Of a stretch of DNA of 64,000 bases, positions 1 to 8,585 are shown piece after piece. Position numbers and translations under genes: made by a program. The DNA comes from Halarcobacter sp. (GTDB lineage Bacteria > Campylobacterota > Campylobacteria > Campylobacterales > Arcobacteraceae). Under the pieces are notes generated by a model, which was not told the origin of the DNA, made no database searches, and saw only the letters and a list, made by a program, of their open reading frames with translations. The first letter of the stretch is position 1. Each line of letters begins with the position of its first letter. The stretch is from assembly GCA_030145305.1 (NCBI GenBank), contig JAQYVX010000010.1:1-64000 (forward strand). The letters run 5' to 3'.

Positions 1-391
1 CTAAGTTATGAGCAGCTTTTCCATGTCCATGATTTGCAGCAATTGTGAAGTATTTTACAGCTTTTTTATCATCATTTAAAAAGTGTCTATATAAACTTCC
101 TAGTTGAGTATATGATTCTAAGCTTCCTTTTTTTTCACCTTTTTTAAAATATTTTTTAGCATTTTTATAATCTTTAGCTCTCATATAATAAATACCTATA
201 CAGTTATACCCTTGTATTTCGCCAGAATCTATTAGTTTGTTATATTCTTCTAAATCTTTTTTTGTGTAAGTCTCTTTATTACATTGTTGTATATCATAGT
301 TGCTTTTTTTTATTTCTATACTTTTACTCTCACAAGCTGTTATTATAAATAGTATAAATATAGAAAGAATTAGTTTTTGTAAGTAGTTCAA
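1..391 (-). CDS. Sel1/TPR-repeat lipoprotein (3' end outside window)
   Basis: This is the 5' part of a reading frame that runs off the left edge of the window. It opens with a TTG at 389-391 (complement), preceded by an AAAAGG ribosome-binding site about 7 nt upstream. The N-terminus is a lipoprotein signal: a short hydrophobic stretch ending in IITAC, with the Cys near residue 16. Further in, the residues GYNCIGIYYMRAKDYKNAKK and later YTQLGSLYR fit Sel1-like or TPR helical repeats of about 36 residues. Such proteins are usually exported solenoid adaptors. No enzymatic function can be inferred. The start codon and lipobox are clear; the length and final repeat number cannot be seen. Confidence 0.75.
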   Translation of the reverse strand, partial: MNYLQKLILSIFILFIITACESKSIEIKKSNYDIQQCNKETYTKKDLEEYNKLIDSGEIQGYNCIGIYYMRAKDYKNAKKYFKKGEKKGSLESYTQLGSLYRHFLNDDKKAVKYFTIAANHGHGKAAHNL

Positions 392-602
392 GAATAAACC
401 TTTTAATAATTTTATGAGATATTTATTATATGTAAAGTTATATTAAAAGTTTATTTTTAAATTCTATACTTATTTGATTTACTTTTATTTTAGCTGTATT
501 ACTTTAAATTGTTAAATATCTTACTTAAATATTAAGTATTTTTTTGTTTTAATATTATATATAGATATAATATATTTAAATTAGAACAAAAAAAGGATTT
601 CC

Positions 603-1829
603 TTGAATTACACTTTTGATGATATTTTAATACTAATAGTTTCAAATAGCCAAGAAGATAGAAATATTCTCAGAAATATACTTTCTAAATATTTTAAAAA
701 TATTGAAGAAGCAGAAGATGGAAAAATAGCATATGAAATATTTAAAAATAATAAAGACCTTGATATCATAATTTCAGATATAGATATGGCTGAATTTAGT
801 GGAACTAGTTTGTTAAAATTAATTAGAATGTCTAATTTAAATATTCCTTTTATACTTACAACTGATAAACTTGATACGGATGTACTTTTAAATGCTGTTG
901 AACATAATGTAAGCTCTTTTTTATTAAAACCTATTGATTTTTCTAAATTATTAGAAAAAGTTGATTTCTTTTGTGAGCAAAGAATTATAGAAAAAAAACT
1001 CGTTTTAAAACAAGAAGAGATTAGTAATTATCTAAAAGCTGTTGATAAAGTTTCTTTAATATATAAAATGCATGAAGATGGAAATATTACATATATGAAT
1101 GAAAGTATGAAAAATGTTTCAAAATATAATGATGAAGATATAAAAGATTTAAATTTCAATGATATTATTCATCCAAGTATTCCAAAAAGATATATTCAAG
1201 AGACTTGGGATCAAGTAATAAATAATAAATTATGGCAAGGAAATACAAAATTTATCTCAAAAGACAAAGAAACCTTTTATTTAAATAACACTATTTTTAA
1301 AATTAATAATTTATTAGATGATGAATATATAACAATCTCTTTTTTAAATACAAAAGAAAATTTAAAAAAAATAGATTTTCATAAAAAAGTATTATTAAGT
1401 ATATCAGAGTCAAATAAAAAAGAATCCGAACTCAAAAATATCATTAAGAATTTGAATGAGGAACTAGTAAATTGTAAAACTTTTATGCCAGCTTATGATG
1501 ACAGTTTGAATAATCTTCAGAATAAATTAGCCAGCAAAGAAAAAAAAATAAAACTTTTAGAATCAGAAATACTTGAATTCCAAGAGAAATATAGAAAAAT
1601 GCTTCAAGTTAAAAAGGATGAATTAGAACATCACATCAATAATGCACAAAAACATAAAATGATTACTGATAAAGTAAAAGAAGAAATTAAAAAACAAACG
1701 GAAGAACTTGATTTAACGCATAATAAAATTGAAACTTTATTAGAAGATAATATAGAAAAAGATAAAACTATTAAAGATTTAAGATTTATTATTGAGGAAA
1801 TGGAAAAAAAGTTAGGTTTTACAAAATAA
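603..1829 (+). CDS. Receiver-PAS-coiled-coil signalling protein
   Basis: The 408-residue protein starts at a TTG with an AAAAAGGA site just upstream. Residues 1-125 form a response-regulator receiver: the phospho-acceptor is probably Asp59 (in IISDID) and the conserved Lys is in LLKPI near residue 109. Residues about 145-250 look like a PAS domain (NITYMNESM, then FNDIIHPSIP). From about residue 270 to the end the sequence is charged and heptad-like, consistent with a long coiled coil. There is no GGDEF, EAL, HD-GYP, kinase or DNA-binding domain, so the output is probably protein-protein contact. It is monocistronic and convergent with the small gene that follows. The domain assignment is firm and the partner is unknown. 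Confidence 0.85.
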   Translation: MNYTFDDILILIVSNSQEDRNILRNILSKYFKNIEEAEDGKIAYEIFKNNKDLDIIISDIDMAEFSGTSLLKLIRMSNLNIPFILTTDKLDTDVLLNAVEHNVSSFLLKPIDFSKLLEKVDFFCEQRIIEKKLVLKQEEISNYLKAVDKVSLIYKMHEDGNITYMNESMKNVSKYNDEDIKDLNFNDIIHPSIPKRYIQETWDQVINNKLWQGNTKFISKDKETFYLNNTIFKINNLLDDEYITISFLNTKENLKKIDFHKKVLLSISESNKKESELKNIIKNLNEELVNCKTFMPAYDDSLNNLQNKLASKEKKIKLLESEILEFQEKYRKMLQVKKDELEHHINNAQKHKMITDKVKEEIKKQTEELDLTHNKIETLLEDNIEKDKTIKDLRFIIEEMEKKLGFTK

Positions 1830-1856
1830 AGAATTTAAGTTTTTTCTTTTGGGTAT

Positions 1857-2240
1857 TTACTTTACATAAACTTTTGAATCAAAAAGTTTATTTTTAAAAG
1901 AAACTTTTATATAACCATTTGTGACTTTATAATGTTTGAAAAGCATGACTTCGCCAATTTTTAACTTTCTACTTTTCCCATATATTGATTTAGTACTTTG
2001 ATATATTCCTTTTGATTTTCCTATACTCACTTTTGGTTTGACATTAAAAGAGTTTCCTACAAGAAAGATTTTTGTATAACAAATATCATTGTAGTCTGCT
2101 TTTGTTTTTCTAACATGTTGTACATTCTCTCCATTTCCACTGGCATCAAAAATTCCAATAGCATAAGCTCCCGTTACTTTTGTGTTAAATGAAAAAAGAG
2201 GTGATAAAATTAGAATTAATAGTAGAATAGATTTTTTCAT
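1857..2240 (-). CDS. Small exported protein of unknown function
   Basis: A 127-residue protein with a clear N-terminal signal sequence (MKKSILLLILILSPLFSF). The mature part is basic and predicted mostly beta, with two cysteines at most, and no family is recognised. It lies 39 bp downstream of the cytochrome c assembly gene on the same strand, so it may be the last gene of the nrf-linked cluster. A fourth small gene follows nrfI in some relatives, but the sequence alone does not establish that this is its equivalent. The reading frame, signal peptide and context support a real gene. Confidence 0.7.
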   Translation of the reverse strand: MKKSILLLILILSPLFSFNTKVTGAYAIGIFDASGNGENVQHVRKTKADYNDICYTKIFLVGNSFNVKPKVSIGKSKGIYQSTKSIYGKSRKLKIGEVMLFKHYKVTNGYIKVSFKNKLFDSKVYVK

Positions 2241-2279
2241 AAAATTATTCTACTACATTTTTGTGAATTTTTTGTATAG

Positions 2280-5200
2280 TTATACAATTTTTTTGTTTCT
2301 AAATCCTAATAAAATTGTTAAAAATATTACCACAAAGGAAATAGGTACAAAAGTAGGTATAGGAAGAGGATCACCTGCTGCATAAGAATGGAGACCAGTT
2401 AAATAATAGTTTACTCCAAAATATGTCATAACAATTGCTGAATATGCTACTAAAGATAAAGAAGCGAAGATAAAGTTACTTGATAAACCTTTTATATAAT
2501 TTAGATGTAAAATTACTGCATAAATTAATATTGAAACTAAAGTCCAAGTCTCTTTTGGATCCCAACCCCAATATCTTCCCCAAGATTCATTTGCCCAAAT
2601 TCCACCTAAAAAATTCCCTATTACTAAAAGAACTAATCCTATCATCATAGACATTTCATTTATTCTTCTAGCTTCTTTAATGGATATTTTTATTGATTCA
2701 AGTCTTTGATTAGCTTTATTTTTATTTGCAATTATAAATAAAAGCAAAGTTATAAAACCTAGAAAAGCACTTAGTGCTAAAAAGGCATAACTAGCTGTAA
2801 TAACACTTACATGAATAGTAAGCCAATATGATTTTAATACAGGAGTTAAAGTAGTGATTTGTGGCTCTAACCAAGATAAATGAGCTACAAATAGTGTAAC
2901 TCCACTTAAGACTCCTGTTGTAGCAAGAGCTAAAATTGATTGTTTAGAAAATATAACTCCAGCTAAAATAATAGCCCAAGCTATGTATATCATTGATTCA
3001 TAACCATTTGACCAAGGGGCATGGCCTGAAATATACCATCTTAAAGCTAATCCAAGGGTATGTGCAAAAAAGGCTAAAATAAAGAAAGTAAGAAATATTT
3101 TAGTGACTTTCTCAAAATTTAATTTTGGATTAAAGATTTTCGCAAAAACAAAGCCTAATAAAACTAGCCCAAGAATTAGGTATATAGGAGTTAGTTTTTT
3201 AAAAATATGATGTTTATTAAAAAATAGTTCAGCTTCTATTTTCCACTTTGTTGGAATAATTTTTCCTGCATATTTACTTTGATAAGATACTATATCTTCT
3301 AGTTTAGAATCAGCATTTTCCCAAGAACCTTTATTTTCATTTGCATTTTTTAATGCTAAAAAATAGTTGTCCATTAATGATGTGATTTCATCAGCTTCTT
3401 GTTTATTTAAAGCTCCAATATCACCTTTTAAAACTGAGATTGCTAAAGTCGGGTCTAGCCATTTATTATTTGCATCATCTTTTTTTGGAAAAAGTTTTAA
3501 AAATGCACCTGAAAAATGATTATAAATAATATTTAGTCTCTCATCTACTTTCAATAAATCTTTGTCATATCTATTTCTAGCCGAGGGCTTCTTTTTATTT
3601 GCAAGTTCTAAGTCATCTTCCAATTTATAAGAACCTAATTTTGTATATACATTGTCAAAAGCAAAGTGTGTTACATTTTTTTCTATTTCCAAAAGCTTTT
3701 TTAAGTTTTTATCAGAAACTTTTACTATTGGAAGTTTTTGCCAAAGTCTTGGGTTTATCATCATTGAGATAAAAAGTTGGTTTGCATCAAGATCGTATAA
3801 GGTATCTTTTCTTATAACTTTATTCATGATTTCAATGGCAAGGGAGTTAATTGGTTTTATTCTTCCTTGATAATCTTGAATTAAAACTGAACCTAATTTT
3901 TGGGCATGTTTTGTATCAATATTTTTAATAAGTTGCATCTGATCATTAGTTATTTCTTGAGCTTGAATATGTTGACTAGAAATAAATAGTAAAGATAATC
4001 CTATAAGAAAAGCTGAAGAGAAATTTTTTAATTCATATTTTGTTCTAGCTAATTTTTGAAATCTTCCATTTTTCATAAAAAGACTTAATACAAGTCCTGT
4101 AAAAAGTAGAAAGTATCCAATGTATGTAGGTAGGCTTCCTGGGTCTTTATTTACAGATAAAATAGTAGCTGTTTCATTCATAGCATATGAGCTTTGAAAG
4201 AATTTAAAACCTCTATAATTTAAAGTATTATTCATAGAGATTGTATATTCAAAAGTTTCATCATTTTTTGTGTCATAAACTTTTACATCACTTGAATATG
4301 TTGATGGAGAGTTAGACCCTGGGTATCTTTGAAGTTTAAAATCATTTAATAAAAGAGAAAAAGGAAGTTCAATTATTTTAGCTCCCCAAGATAGTTTTAA
4401 TTCTTTATCATCAAGTTTAATAGTTTTTGTATAACCTTCACTTGAACCACCTTTCCCAAATAAAGCTACTTCTTGAATTTTCCCTTTATAATTTAAGTTT
4501 ACTATAACTGCATTTAAAGCTTTATCTTTTTCTATTTCTTCTTTTTTTAAGCTTACAATTTCCACACTTCCATTAGCAGAAAAATCAGGAGTTGCAAATC
4601 TTGTTTGTGCAACCATATAAATAACATCATCTCTTAAAGGCAAGGCTTCATTTGATTTAATACTTCCTTCTTGCCCTGTATTCATAAACTTATATCCTAT
4701 TGCAAGACTTGATTTGATATAGAGTTGTTTATTTTGTTTTATAAAATATATTTTCGGTTTTGAATTGTCTTTTATCTCTTTATTCAAAGAAAAATTTGCA
4801 TATTTCCCTTTATAGATTTTACCATCTTGTAAATCTATACTTTGTGCCCCAAGAAGATTTGTAATAATTAGATTTACCATTGGTTTTCCATTTTCAACTG
4901 TTATTATCTTTTCAGCAGCATTTGGAACAAACCTTTGAAAACTTAAGTTAATATCATCATTTATTTTTTCGTTAAAATTTGTTTGATTTAATTGGGTCAT
5001 TAGAACTTTTGTATCTGTTTTAAGAATTTCTTTACCTTCTTTATCAAAAAGCCAAGTTTGTATATATTCATCATTTGACAGCATTTTATCTTGAATACTA
5101 TTTTCTGGAATTGTCATAATTCCTTCATATCCTAAGTATCTAGTTAATCCTGCACCAAGCAGTATAAAAATAAATGAGATATGAATCATAAAGATAAAAA

Positions 5201-5426
5201 ACTTTTTAATTTTATACATTTTAAACCAAATAATATTTGCAACAATTCCAAGAGTTAAAAGTACCATAATAGTCTCAAACCATGTTTGACCATATACTAC
5301 GGATTTAGCTCCTAGTGTTCCAAAGTCATTTTCTATAAATGTAGCAATTGCACATGAAAAGGCCAAAGCTAGTAATAGTACCGTCATGATTTCTAATGAT
5401 AAGATATTTTTTAAAAGTTTTTTCAT
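2280..5426 (-). CDS. nrfI: Fused ResB-CcsA (CcsBA) cytochrome c heme lyase, NrfI type
   Basis: This 1048-residue membrane protein combines the two halves of system II cytochrome c maturation. Residues 1 to about 460 are ResB-like, with three early membrane helices, a large periplasmic loop and a fourth helix. The C-terminal 300 residues are CcsA-like and carry the tryptophan-rich heme-handling motif from about residue 944 (WANESWGRYWGWDPKETW), with histidines in flanking helices. Fused CcsBA proteins are typical of Campylobacterota. NrfI of Wolinella is the specialised version that attaches heme to the CXXCK site of NrfA. It lies downstream of nrfA on the same strand, and the NrfA here has such a site (CWTCK), so the NrfI role is a good inference. 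A hairpin terminator lies between nrfA and this gene. Confidence 0.9.
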   Translation of the reverse strand: MKKLLKNILSLEIMTVLLLALAFSCAIATFIENDFGTLGAKSVVYGQTWFETIMVLLTLGIVANIIWFKMYKIKKFFIFMIHISFIFILLGAGLTRYLGYEGIMTIPENSIQDKMLSNDEYIQTWLFDKEGKEILKTDTKVLMTQLNQTNFNEKINDDINLSFQRFVPNAAEKIITVENGKPMVNLIITNLLGAQSIDLQDGKIYKGKYANFSLNKEIKDNSKPKIYFIKQNKQLYIKSSLAIGYKFMNTGQEGSIKSNEALPLRDDVIYMVAQTRFATPDFSANGSVEIVSLKKEEIEKDKALNAVIVNLNYKGKIQEVALFGKGGSSEGYTKTIKLDDKELKLSWGAKIIELPFSLLLNDFKLQRYPGSNSPSTYSSDVKVYDTKNDETFEYTISMNNTLNYRGFKFFQSSYAMNETATILSVNKDPGSLPTYIGYFLLFTGLVLSLFMKNGRFQKLARTKYELKNFSSAFLIGLSLLFISSQHIQAQEITNDQMQLIKNIDTKHAQKLGSVLIQDYQGRIKPINSLAIEIMNKVIRKDTLYDLDANQLFISMMINPRLWQKLPIVKVSDKNLKKLLEIEKNVTHFAFDNVYTKLGSYKLEDDLELANKKKPSARNRYDKDLLKVDERLNIIYNHFSGAFLKLFPKKDDANNKWLDPTLAISVLKGDIGALNKQEADEITSLMDNYFLALKNANENKGSWENADSKLEDIVSYQSKYAGKIIPTKWKIEAELFFNKHHIFKKLTPIYLILGLVLLGFVFAKIFNPKLNFEKVTKIFLTFFILAFFAHTLGLALRWYISGHAPWSNGYESMIYIAWAIILAGVIFSKQSILALATTGVLSGVTLFVAHLSWLEPQITTLTPVLKSYWLTIHVSVITASYAFLALSAFLGFITLLLFIIANKNKANQRLESIKISIKEARRINEMSMMIGLVLLVIGNFLGGIWANESWGRYWGWDPKETWTLVSILIYAVILHLNYIKGLSSNFIFASLSLVAYSAIVMTYFGVNYYLTGLHSYAAGDPLPIPTFVPISFVVIFLTILLGFRNKKIV

Positions 5427-5527
5427 TTTTTGCAGCCTAGTTTATAATTAAGAAATAACACTTTTTCAAGATGTTTATTGAAAGTTTACAATATATTTAT
5501 TAATGTGTGATTTCTTAATTAAAAAAT

Positions 5528-5554
5528 AAGAGAAGAAGCTAGGCTCCTTCTCTT
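5528..5554 (-). terminator. Terminator or attenuator between nrfA and nrfI
   Basis: An inverted repeat, AAGAGAAG-A-AGC / GCT-C-CTTCTCTT, closes on a 3-nt loop with one internal mismatch. Read on the minus strand it is followed at once by a run of T (complement of 5521-5526), the layout of an intrinsic terminator. It lies about 20 bp after the nrfA stop. Because nrfI continues on the same strand, partial read-through or a separate nrfI promoter in the remaining 100 bp would be needed. Confidence 0.75.
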
Positions 5555-5574
5555 TTGTAAGAATTTAAAACGGC

Positions 5575-7065
5575 TTAGTTATAAGAAGTTTTATCTTCAA
5601 TATCTTTCGTAATTTCAGGATTGTAAAGACCTTTTTTCTCAGCCTCTTTTTTCCATTCAATTAAAAGACCATTTCTAAATTTCATTTTGTCTTCAACTAA
5701 TTTGTCAAATGGAAGCCCTATAATTTCTTGAGCTTTTTCTTTAGAATCAATTGTTGGTGCAACATAGTCAATTGCTCCATATTTAGCTAATACTTTAGCT
5801 AATTTGATTCTAGCATTTCCAGCTTTTTCTAGAGATGTTCCAAGAATTCTTAAAACTTCTTCAGGTGCATGGAAGAATGCAGGATGTGATGCCACTGTGT
5901 AGTCCCATCTCCATTGAGCATGTCTAATATCTTTTAAGATAGGTGCCATTTCATCTTCAGTTGCTCCAACTTCCCAAGCTTTACCAGCTTCTAAGTGTGC
6001 AGCTGTAATCTGAGTCATAGCTTTTTTATGTAATTCATCTTTTCTATCTCTTTTTTCTTTAACAGTAGCTAATAAAGATTCTTCACTAGTTCTGTGACAA
6101 GTCATACAAGAGTTGTCCATGTTTTCTAAAGGATTTCCAATATTGTGATCTGTATATTTCACTCCACCTTCTCTTTTATATGGCATATGACAATCTGCAC
6201 ACGATACATTGTTTTTACCATGAGCTCCTGTTTTCCACATTTCATAACCAGGGTGTTGAGCTTTTAACATTGGAGTTTTAGAAATCTTGTGTGTCCAATC
6301 TTTAAAGTTTATATTATCATAGTATTTTTCCATATCTTCAACTGAAGTACCTTCAGACCATGGTAAAGTAACAACAGCTGCTTTTCCACCATCTGCTAAT
6401 GGAGTTTTCTTAAAGTAATATTCAACGTGACATTGAGCACAAACCATAGTTCTCATATCTTGATGTGTTACATCTTTAAGACCTTTTTCTCCAGAAGCTA
6501 ATAAACCTTCATTAAGGTAGTTTCTGTTTACTTGTAATTCCATTGTTTCTGGATTGTGACAATCGGCACATCCAATAGGATTGATGATATCTGAACCATA
6601 TTTAGCCCATTTACCAGTATAATATTCCATGTCACCTTTTTCGTCCATTATTCTAGGAACGTCAGGAGATTTACATGTCCAACAGGCAGTTGGCATTGGT
6701 CCAGTTTTTGCATCTGTTGGTGCACCAGTTCTTAGTGAGTTTCTATTATCTTCTATTGCATAGAAGTGACCTCTAGGAGCATTATAATCTTTTGCAAACC
6801 CATATCCAGCCCACAATACAACTAATTCAGGATATTTTTCTAACATATCCTCAATTTTATCACTTTCTCTTGTTTGTTTCCAAGAATCATATTGTCTTGG
6901 ATAGAACTTTTTAAACTCTTCGTTCTTAGTTTCCCATCTGTCCACTTTAGGAACAGCGTTAATCATTTGTTGCTCTTCTTTTTTCTCGTTAATAGATGCA
7001 AGTAGAGCCGTGATACATCCTATTGCAAGTAATGAACCAGCAAGTAAAATTTTATACTTTTTCAT
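5575..7065 (-). CDS. nrfA: Pentaheme cytochrome c nitrite reductase, catalytic subunit NrfA
   Basis: The protein (496 residues, normal for the family) reduces nitrite to ammonium with six electrons in the periplasm. Five heme motifs are visible: CWTCK at 128-132, CADCH at 166-170, CAQCH at 209-213, CADCH at 289-293 and CMTCH at 320-324. The first has the lysine ligand that marks the catalytic heme. Active-site candidates are Arg98 (NAPRGHFY), Tyr216 or Tyr217 just after the third motif, and His271 (AQHPGYEMW). The N-terminus is a signal peptide. It is 12 bp downstream of nrfH, its quinol-oxidising partner. The CWTCK heme needs a dedicated lyase, which fits the CcsBA gene downstream. Confidence 0.97.
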   Translation of the reverse strand: MKKYKILLAGSLLAIGCITALLASINEKKEEQQMINAVPKVDRWETKNEEFKKFYPRQYDSWKQTRESDKIEDMLEKYPELVVLWAGYGFAKDYNAPRGHFYAIEDNRNSLRTGAPTDAKTGPMPTACWTCKSPDVPRIMDEKGDMEYYTGKWAKYGSDIINPIGCADCHNPETMELQVNRNYLNEGLLASGEKGLKDVTHQDMRTMVCAQCHVEYYFKKTPLADGGKAAVVTLPWSEGTSVEDMEKYYDNINFKDWTHKISKTPMLKAQHPGYEMWKTGAHGKNNVSCADCHMPYKREGGVKYTDHNIGNPLENMDNSCMTCHRTSEESLLATVKEKRDRKDELHKKAMTQITAAHLEAGKAWEVGATEDEMAPILKDIRHAQWRWDYTVASHPAFFHAPEEVLRILGTSLEKAGNARIKLAKVLAKYGAIDYVAPTIDSKEKAQEIIGLPFDKLVEDKMKFRNGLLIEWKKEAEKKGLYNPEITKDIEDKTSYN

Positions 7066-7077
7066 CTCTTATTTCCT

Positions 7078-7614
7078 TTACTTCATTCTCTCTTTAACAC
7101 CAATACTATATGGAGTCGATGTTAAACTACGTACTTTGCCATGAGGTGTATACTTATGGCATTCCCAACACTTACGATCAGCATTTAAGCTCATCTCATC
7201 ACCGCTATGATATTTTGCTGCATTAATACCCATAGATTCCGTTAAGTCACTATGACATCTTATACAGTTAGCTTGTACTCTATTTGCACCATCTTCACCT
7301 ATTTGAATATTATTCTTATAAGTATTCATCGTGAATGCTACTGAGTGATTCCATCCGTCAATTGCTTTTGATTTGTATTTAGCTACTACATCACCAACAG
7401 GTAAGTGGCAGTCAATACAACCAGCAACATTTTTGTGCGAACTTTTCGACCAAGTTGTATAAGCTGAATTCATTGTATGACAGTTTATACAGGCCTTAGG
7501 GTCACTCGATAGATATGACAACATATTAGATGCATATACAGTGTAACCAAAAAGACCAATAGCGATTAGAAAACTTAAAATTGATCCATAAACAACAATC
7601 CTATTTCTTTCCAT
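7078..7614 (-). CDS. nrfH: Tetraheme quinol dehydrogenase NrfH
   Basis: A 178-residue NapC/NirT-family cytochrome c. It has one N-terminal membrane anchor (residues about 8-28) and four heme motifs: CINCH, CIDCH, CIRCH and CWECH. In this family the protein takes electrons from menaquinol and passes them to NrfA, with which it forms a membrane-bound complex. It is the first gene of the nrf cluster. It starts at an ATG preceded by AAAGGATTAAGT, and a Crp/Fnr-type palindrome with a class II promoter layout lies directly upstream (7633-7681). No napC is present in the window, so NrfH is the only NapC-family protein here. Confidence 0.96.
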   Translation of the reverse strand: MERNRIVVYGSILSFLIAIGLFGYTVYASNMLSYLSSDPKACINCHTMNSAYTTWSKSSHKNVAGCIDCHLPVGDVVAKYKSKAIDGWNHSVAFTMNTYKNNIQIGEDGANRVQANCIRCHSDLTESMGINAAKYHSGDEMSLNADRKCWECHKYTPHGKVRSLTSTPYSIGVKERMK

Positions 7615-7639
7615 ACTTAATCCTTTAAATTACAATAGA

Positions 7640-7681
7640 AGTATAAAGTTATTTTTATATAAATTTCTTGACGTAGGTCAA
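7640..7681 (-). promoter_or_regulatory. nrf promoter with Crp/Fnr-type operator
   Basis: A perfect palindrome TTGAC-GTAG-GTCAA occupies 7668-7681. A TATACT hexamer lies at 7640-7645 on the minus strand. If that hexamer is the -10 box, transcription starts near 7633 and the palindrome is centred at -41.5, the classical position for class II activation by Crp/Fnr-family proteins. The half-site TTGAC fits FNR-like recognition of TTGAN4TCAA. The same element with the same spacing precedes napA. The palindrome is seen directly; the promoter assignment is inferred from geometry. Confidence 0.8.
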
Positions 7682-8080
7682 ATTTTGAATTGGTATTCAT
7701 CCAAAATGAGCTAATTTAGTGATTAATGATAAAAGATAATTATTAAATAAATTCTTTAAGTTTAAATTAAAATCAAAGAGAATTATAATTTATAATATTA
7801 GTTAAGTAAAAATTAATTTAATAAAGTCTTGACTAGTAGTATTCTCTAAAGATTAATATAAGATTAACTTATATCAATGAATATCTATTTAGTATAAAAA
7901 TAAAATTAATTTTACAAATAATTATTAATTTATAATAATTGTATAAAAAAATAAAATCCTTTTTAAATTTTTCTAATTTAGAGAAAATTTCTAATTTAGT
8001 GATTAAAAACTTTAATAAAAATGACTTGTTTTTCAGTTTTTTTAAAAGTGAGAAATAAAAATTGATTTAAATTACTAAAT

Positions 8081-8112
8081 AAAGTATTAGAATATTTATA
8101 TTCTAATACTTT
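8081..8112 (-). terminator. Terminator of the nap operon
   Basis: A perfect 14-bp stem, AAAGTATTAGAATA / TATTCTAATACTTT, closes on the loop TTTA. It lies 17 bp past the stop codon of the last nap-linked gene. The U-tract on the minus strand is short (CTTTATTT), so this may act as an mRNA 3'-end stabiliser as much as a strong terminator. Confidence 0.7.
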
Positions 8113-8128
8113 TTTGTATTAAGAAGTT

Positions 8129-8584
8129 TTATGAACTAGGCTTTTCATAGGAAATAATTCTAGTATATTCCCCATTTTGTTTTCTAATCTCGTCATATTT
8201 TTTTTGATAGTAAACTTTATCTTCAAATGAGATTGGAACTCTAATAGATTTATATTCTACTAGTTCTGCATTTTTATAAACTCCAGAGATTTCGGCAAAT
8301 ACCCAATAGAAACTAAAGTCTTTTCTTAGATTTTTTACAAACCCTGACCATTTTCCTTTTTCTTCAAGGCTTTCCCATAATTCTTTATAAGTAGATTTAG
8401 GCATATCGGGATGTCTTACTATATTATGAGGCTGTCCAATTAGTTCGTCTACTTCATAACCACTAATTTGTGCAAATGTGTCATTTGCAAAAGTAATAAT
8501 TCCTTTTAAGTCTGTTCTTGAGACAATTAGTTCATCTTTAGGAACACTAACTTCACACAAAAATTCACTTTGATTAAATTGCAT
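8129..8584 (-). CDS. Single PAS-domain protein (Aer/CetB-like) at the end of the nap operon
   Basis: A 151-residue protein that is almost entirely one PAS domain. It shows the Aer-type N-terminal sequence TDLKGIITFANDTFAQISGY followed by HNIVRHPDMPKSTYKELW. In Campylobacterota, free-standing Aer-like PAS proteins such as CetB bind FAD and pair with a membrane chemoreceptor in energy taxis. I chose the ATG at 8582-8584 because AGGA lies 10 nt upstream; a longer frame from 8617 would overlap napD and has no better site. It begins 1 nt after napD ends, so it is almost certainly co-transcribed with nap. A FAD-binding redox sensor tied to nitrate respiration is an inference from family and position. 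Confidence 0.85.
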   Translation of the reverse strand: MQFNQSEFLCEVSVPKDELIVSRTDLKGIITFANDTFAQISGYEVDELIGQPHNIVRHPDMPKSTYKELWESLEEKGKWSGFVKNLRKDFSFYWVFAEISGVYKNAELVEYKSIRVPISFEDKVYYQKKYDEIRKQNGEYTRIISYEKPSS

Positions 8585-8585
8585 T

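Larger units (their letters stand above)
7615..8128. other. AT-rich 514-bp intergenic region, nap end to nrf start
   Basis: No convincing gene is visible on either strand. At the left lies the nrf promoter with its palindrome, and at the right the hairpin that ends the nap unit (8081-8112). A 16-bp sequence, CTAATTTAGTGATTAA, occurs twice in the same orientation, at 7711-7726 and 7991-8006, exactly 280 bp apart. A related partial copy (TTCTAATTTAGAG) precedes the second. The rest is featureless AT-rich sequence. Confidence 0.6.

Noticed and set aside
3652-3870. Antisense open frame within the heme-lyase gene
   Set aside because: A shadow of the coding strand with no ribosome-binding site or recognisable protein features; the same applies to the other antisense frames across the window.
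5460-5490. TTTCAA-N8-TTGAAA-like symmetry before nrfI
   Set aside because: Half-sites point the wrong way for a Crp/Fnr site, spacing differs, and such A/T-rich symmetry is frequent in this genome.
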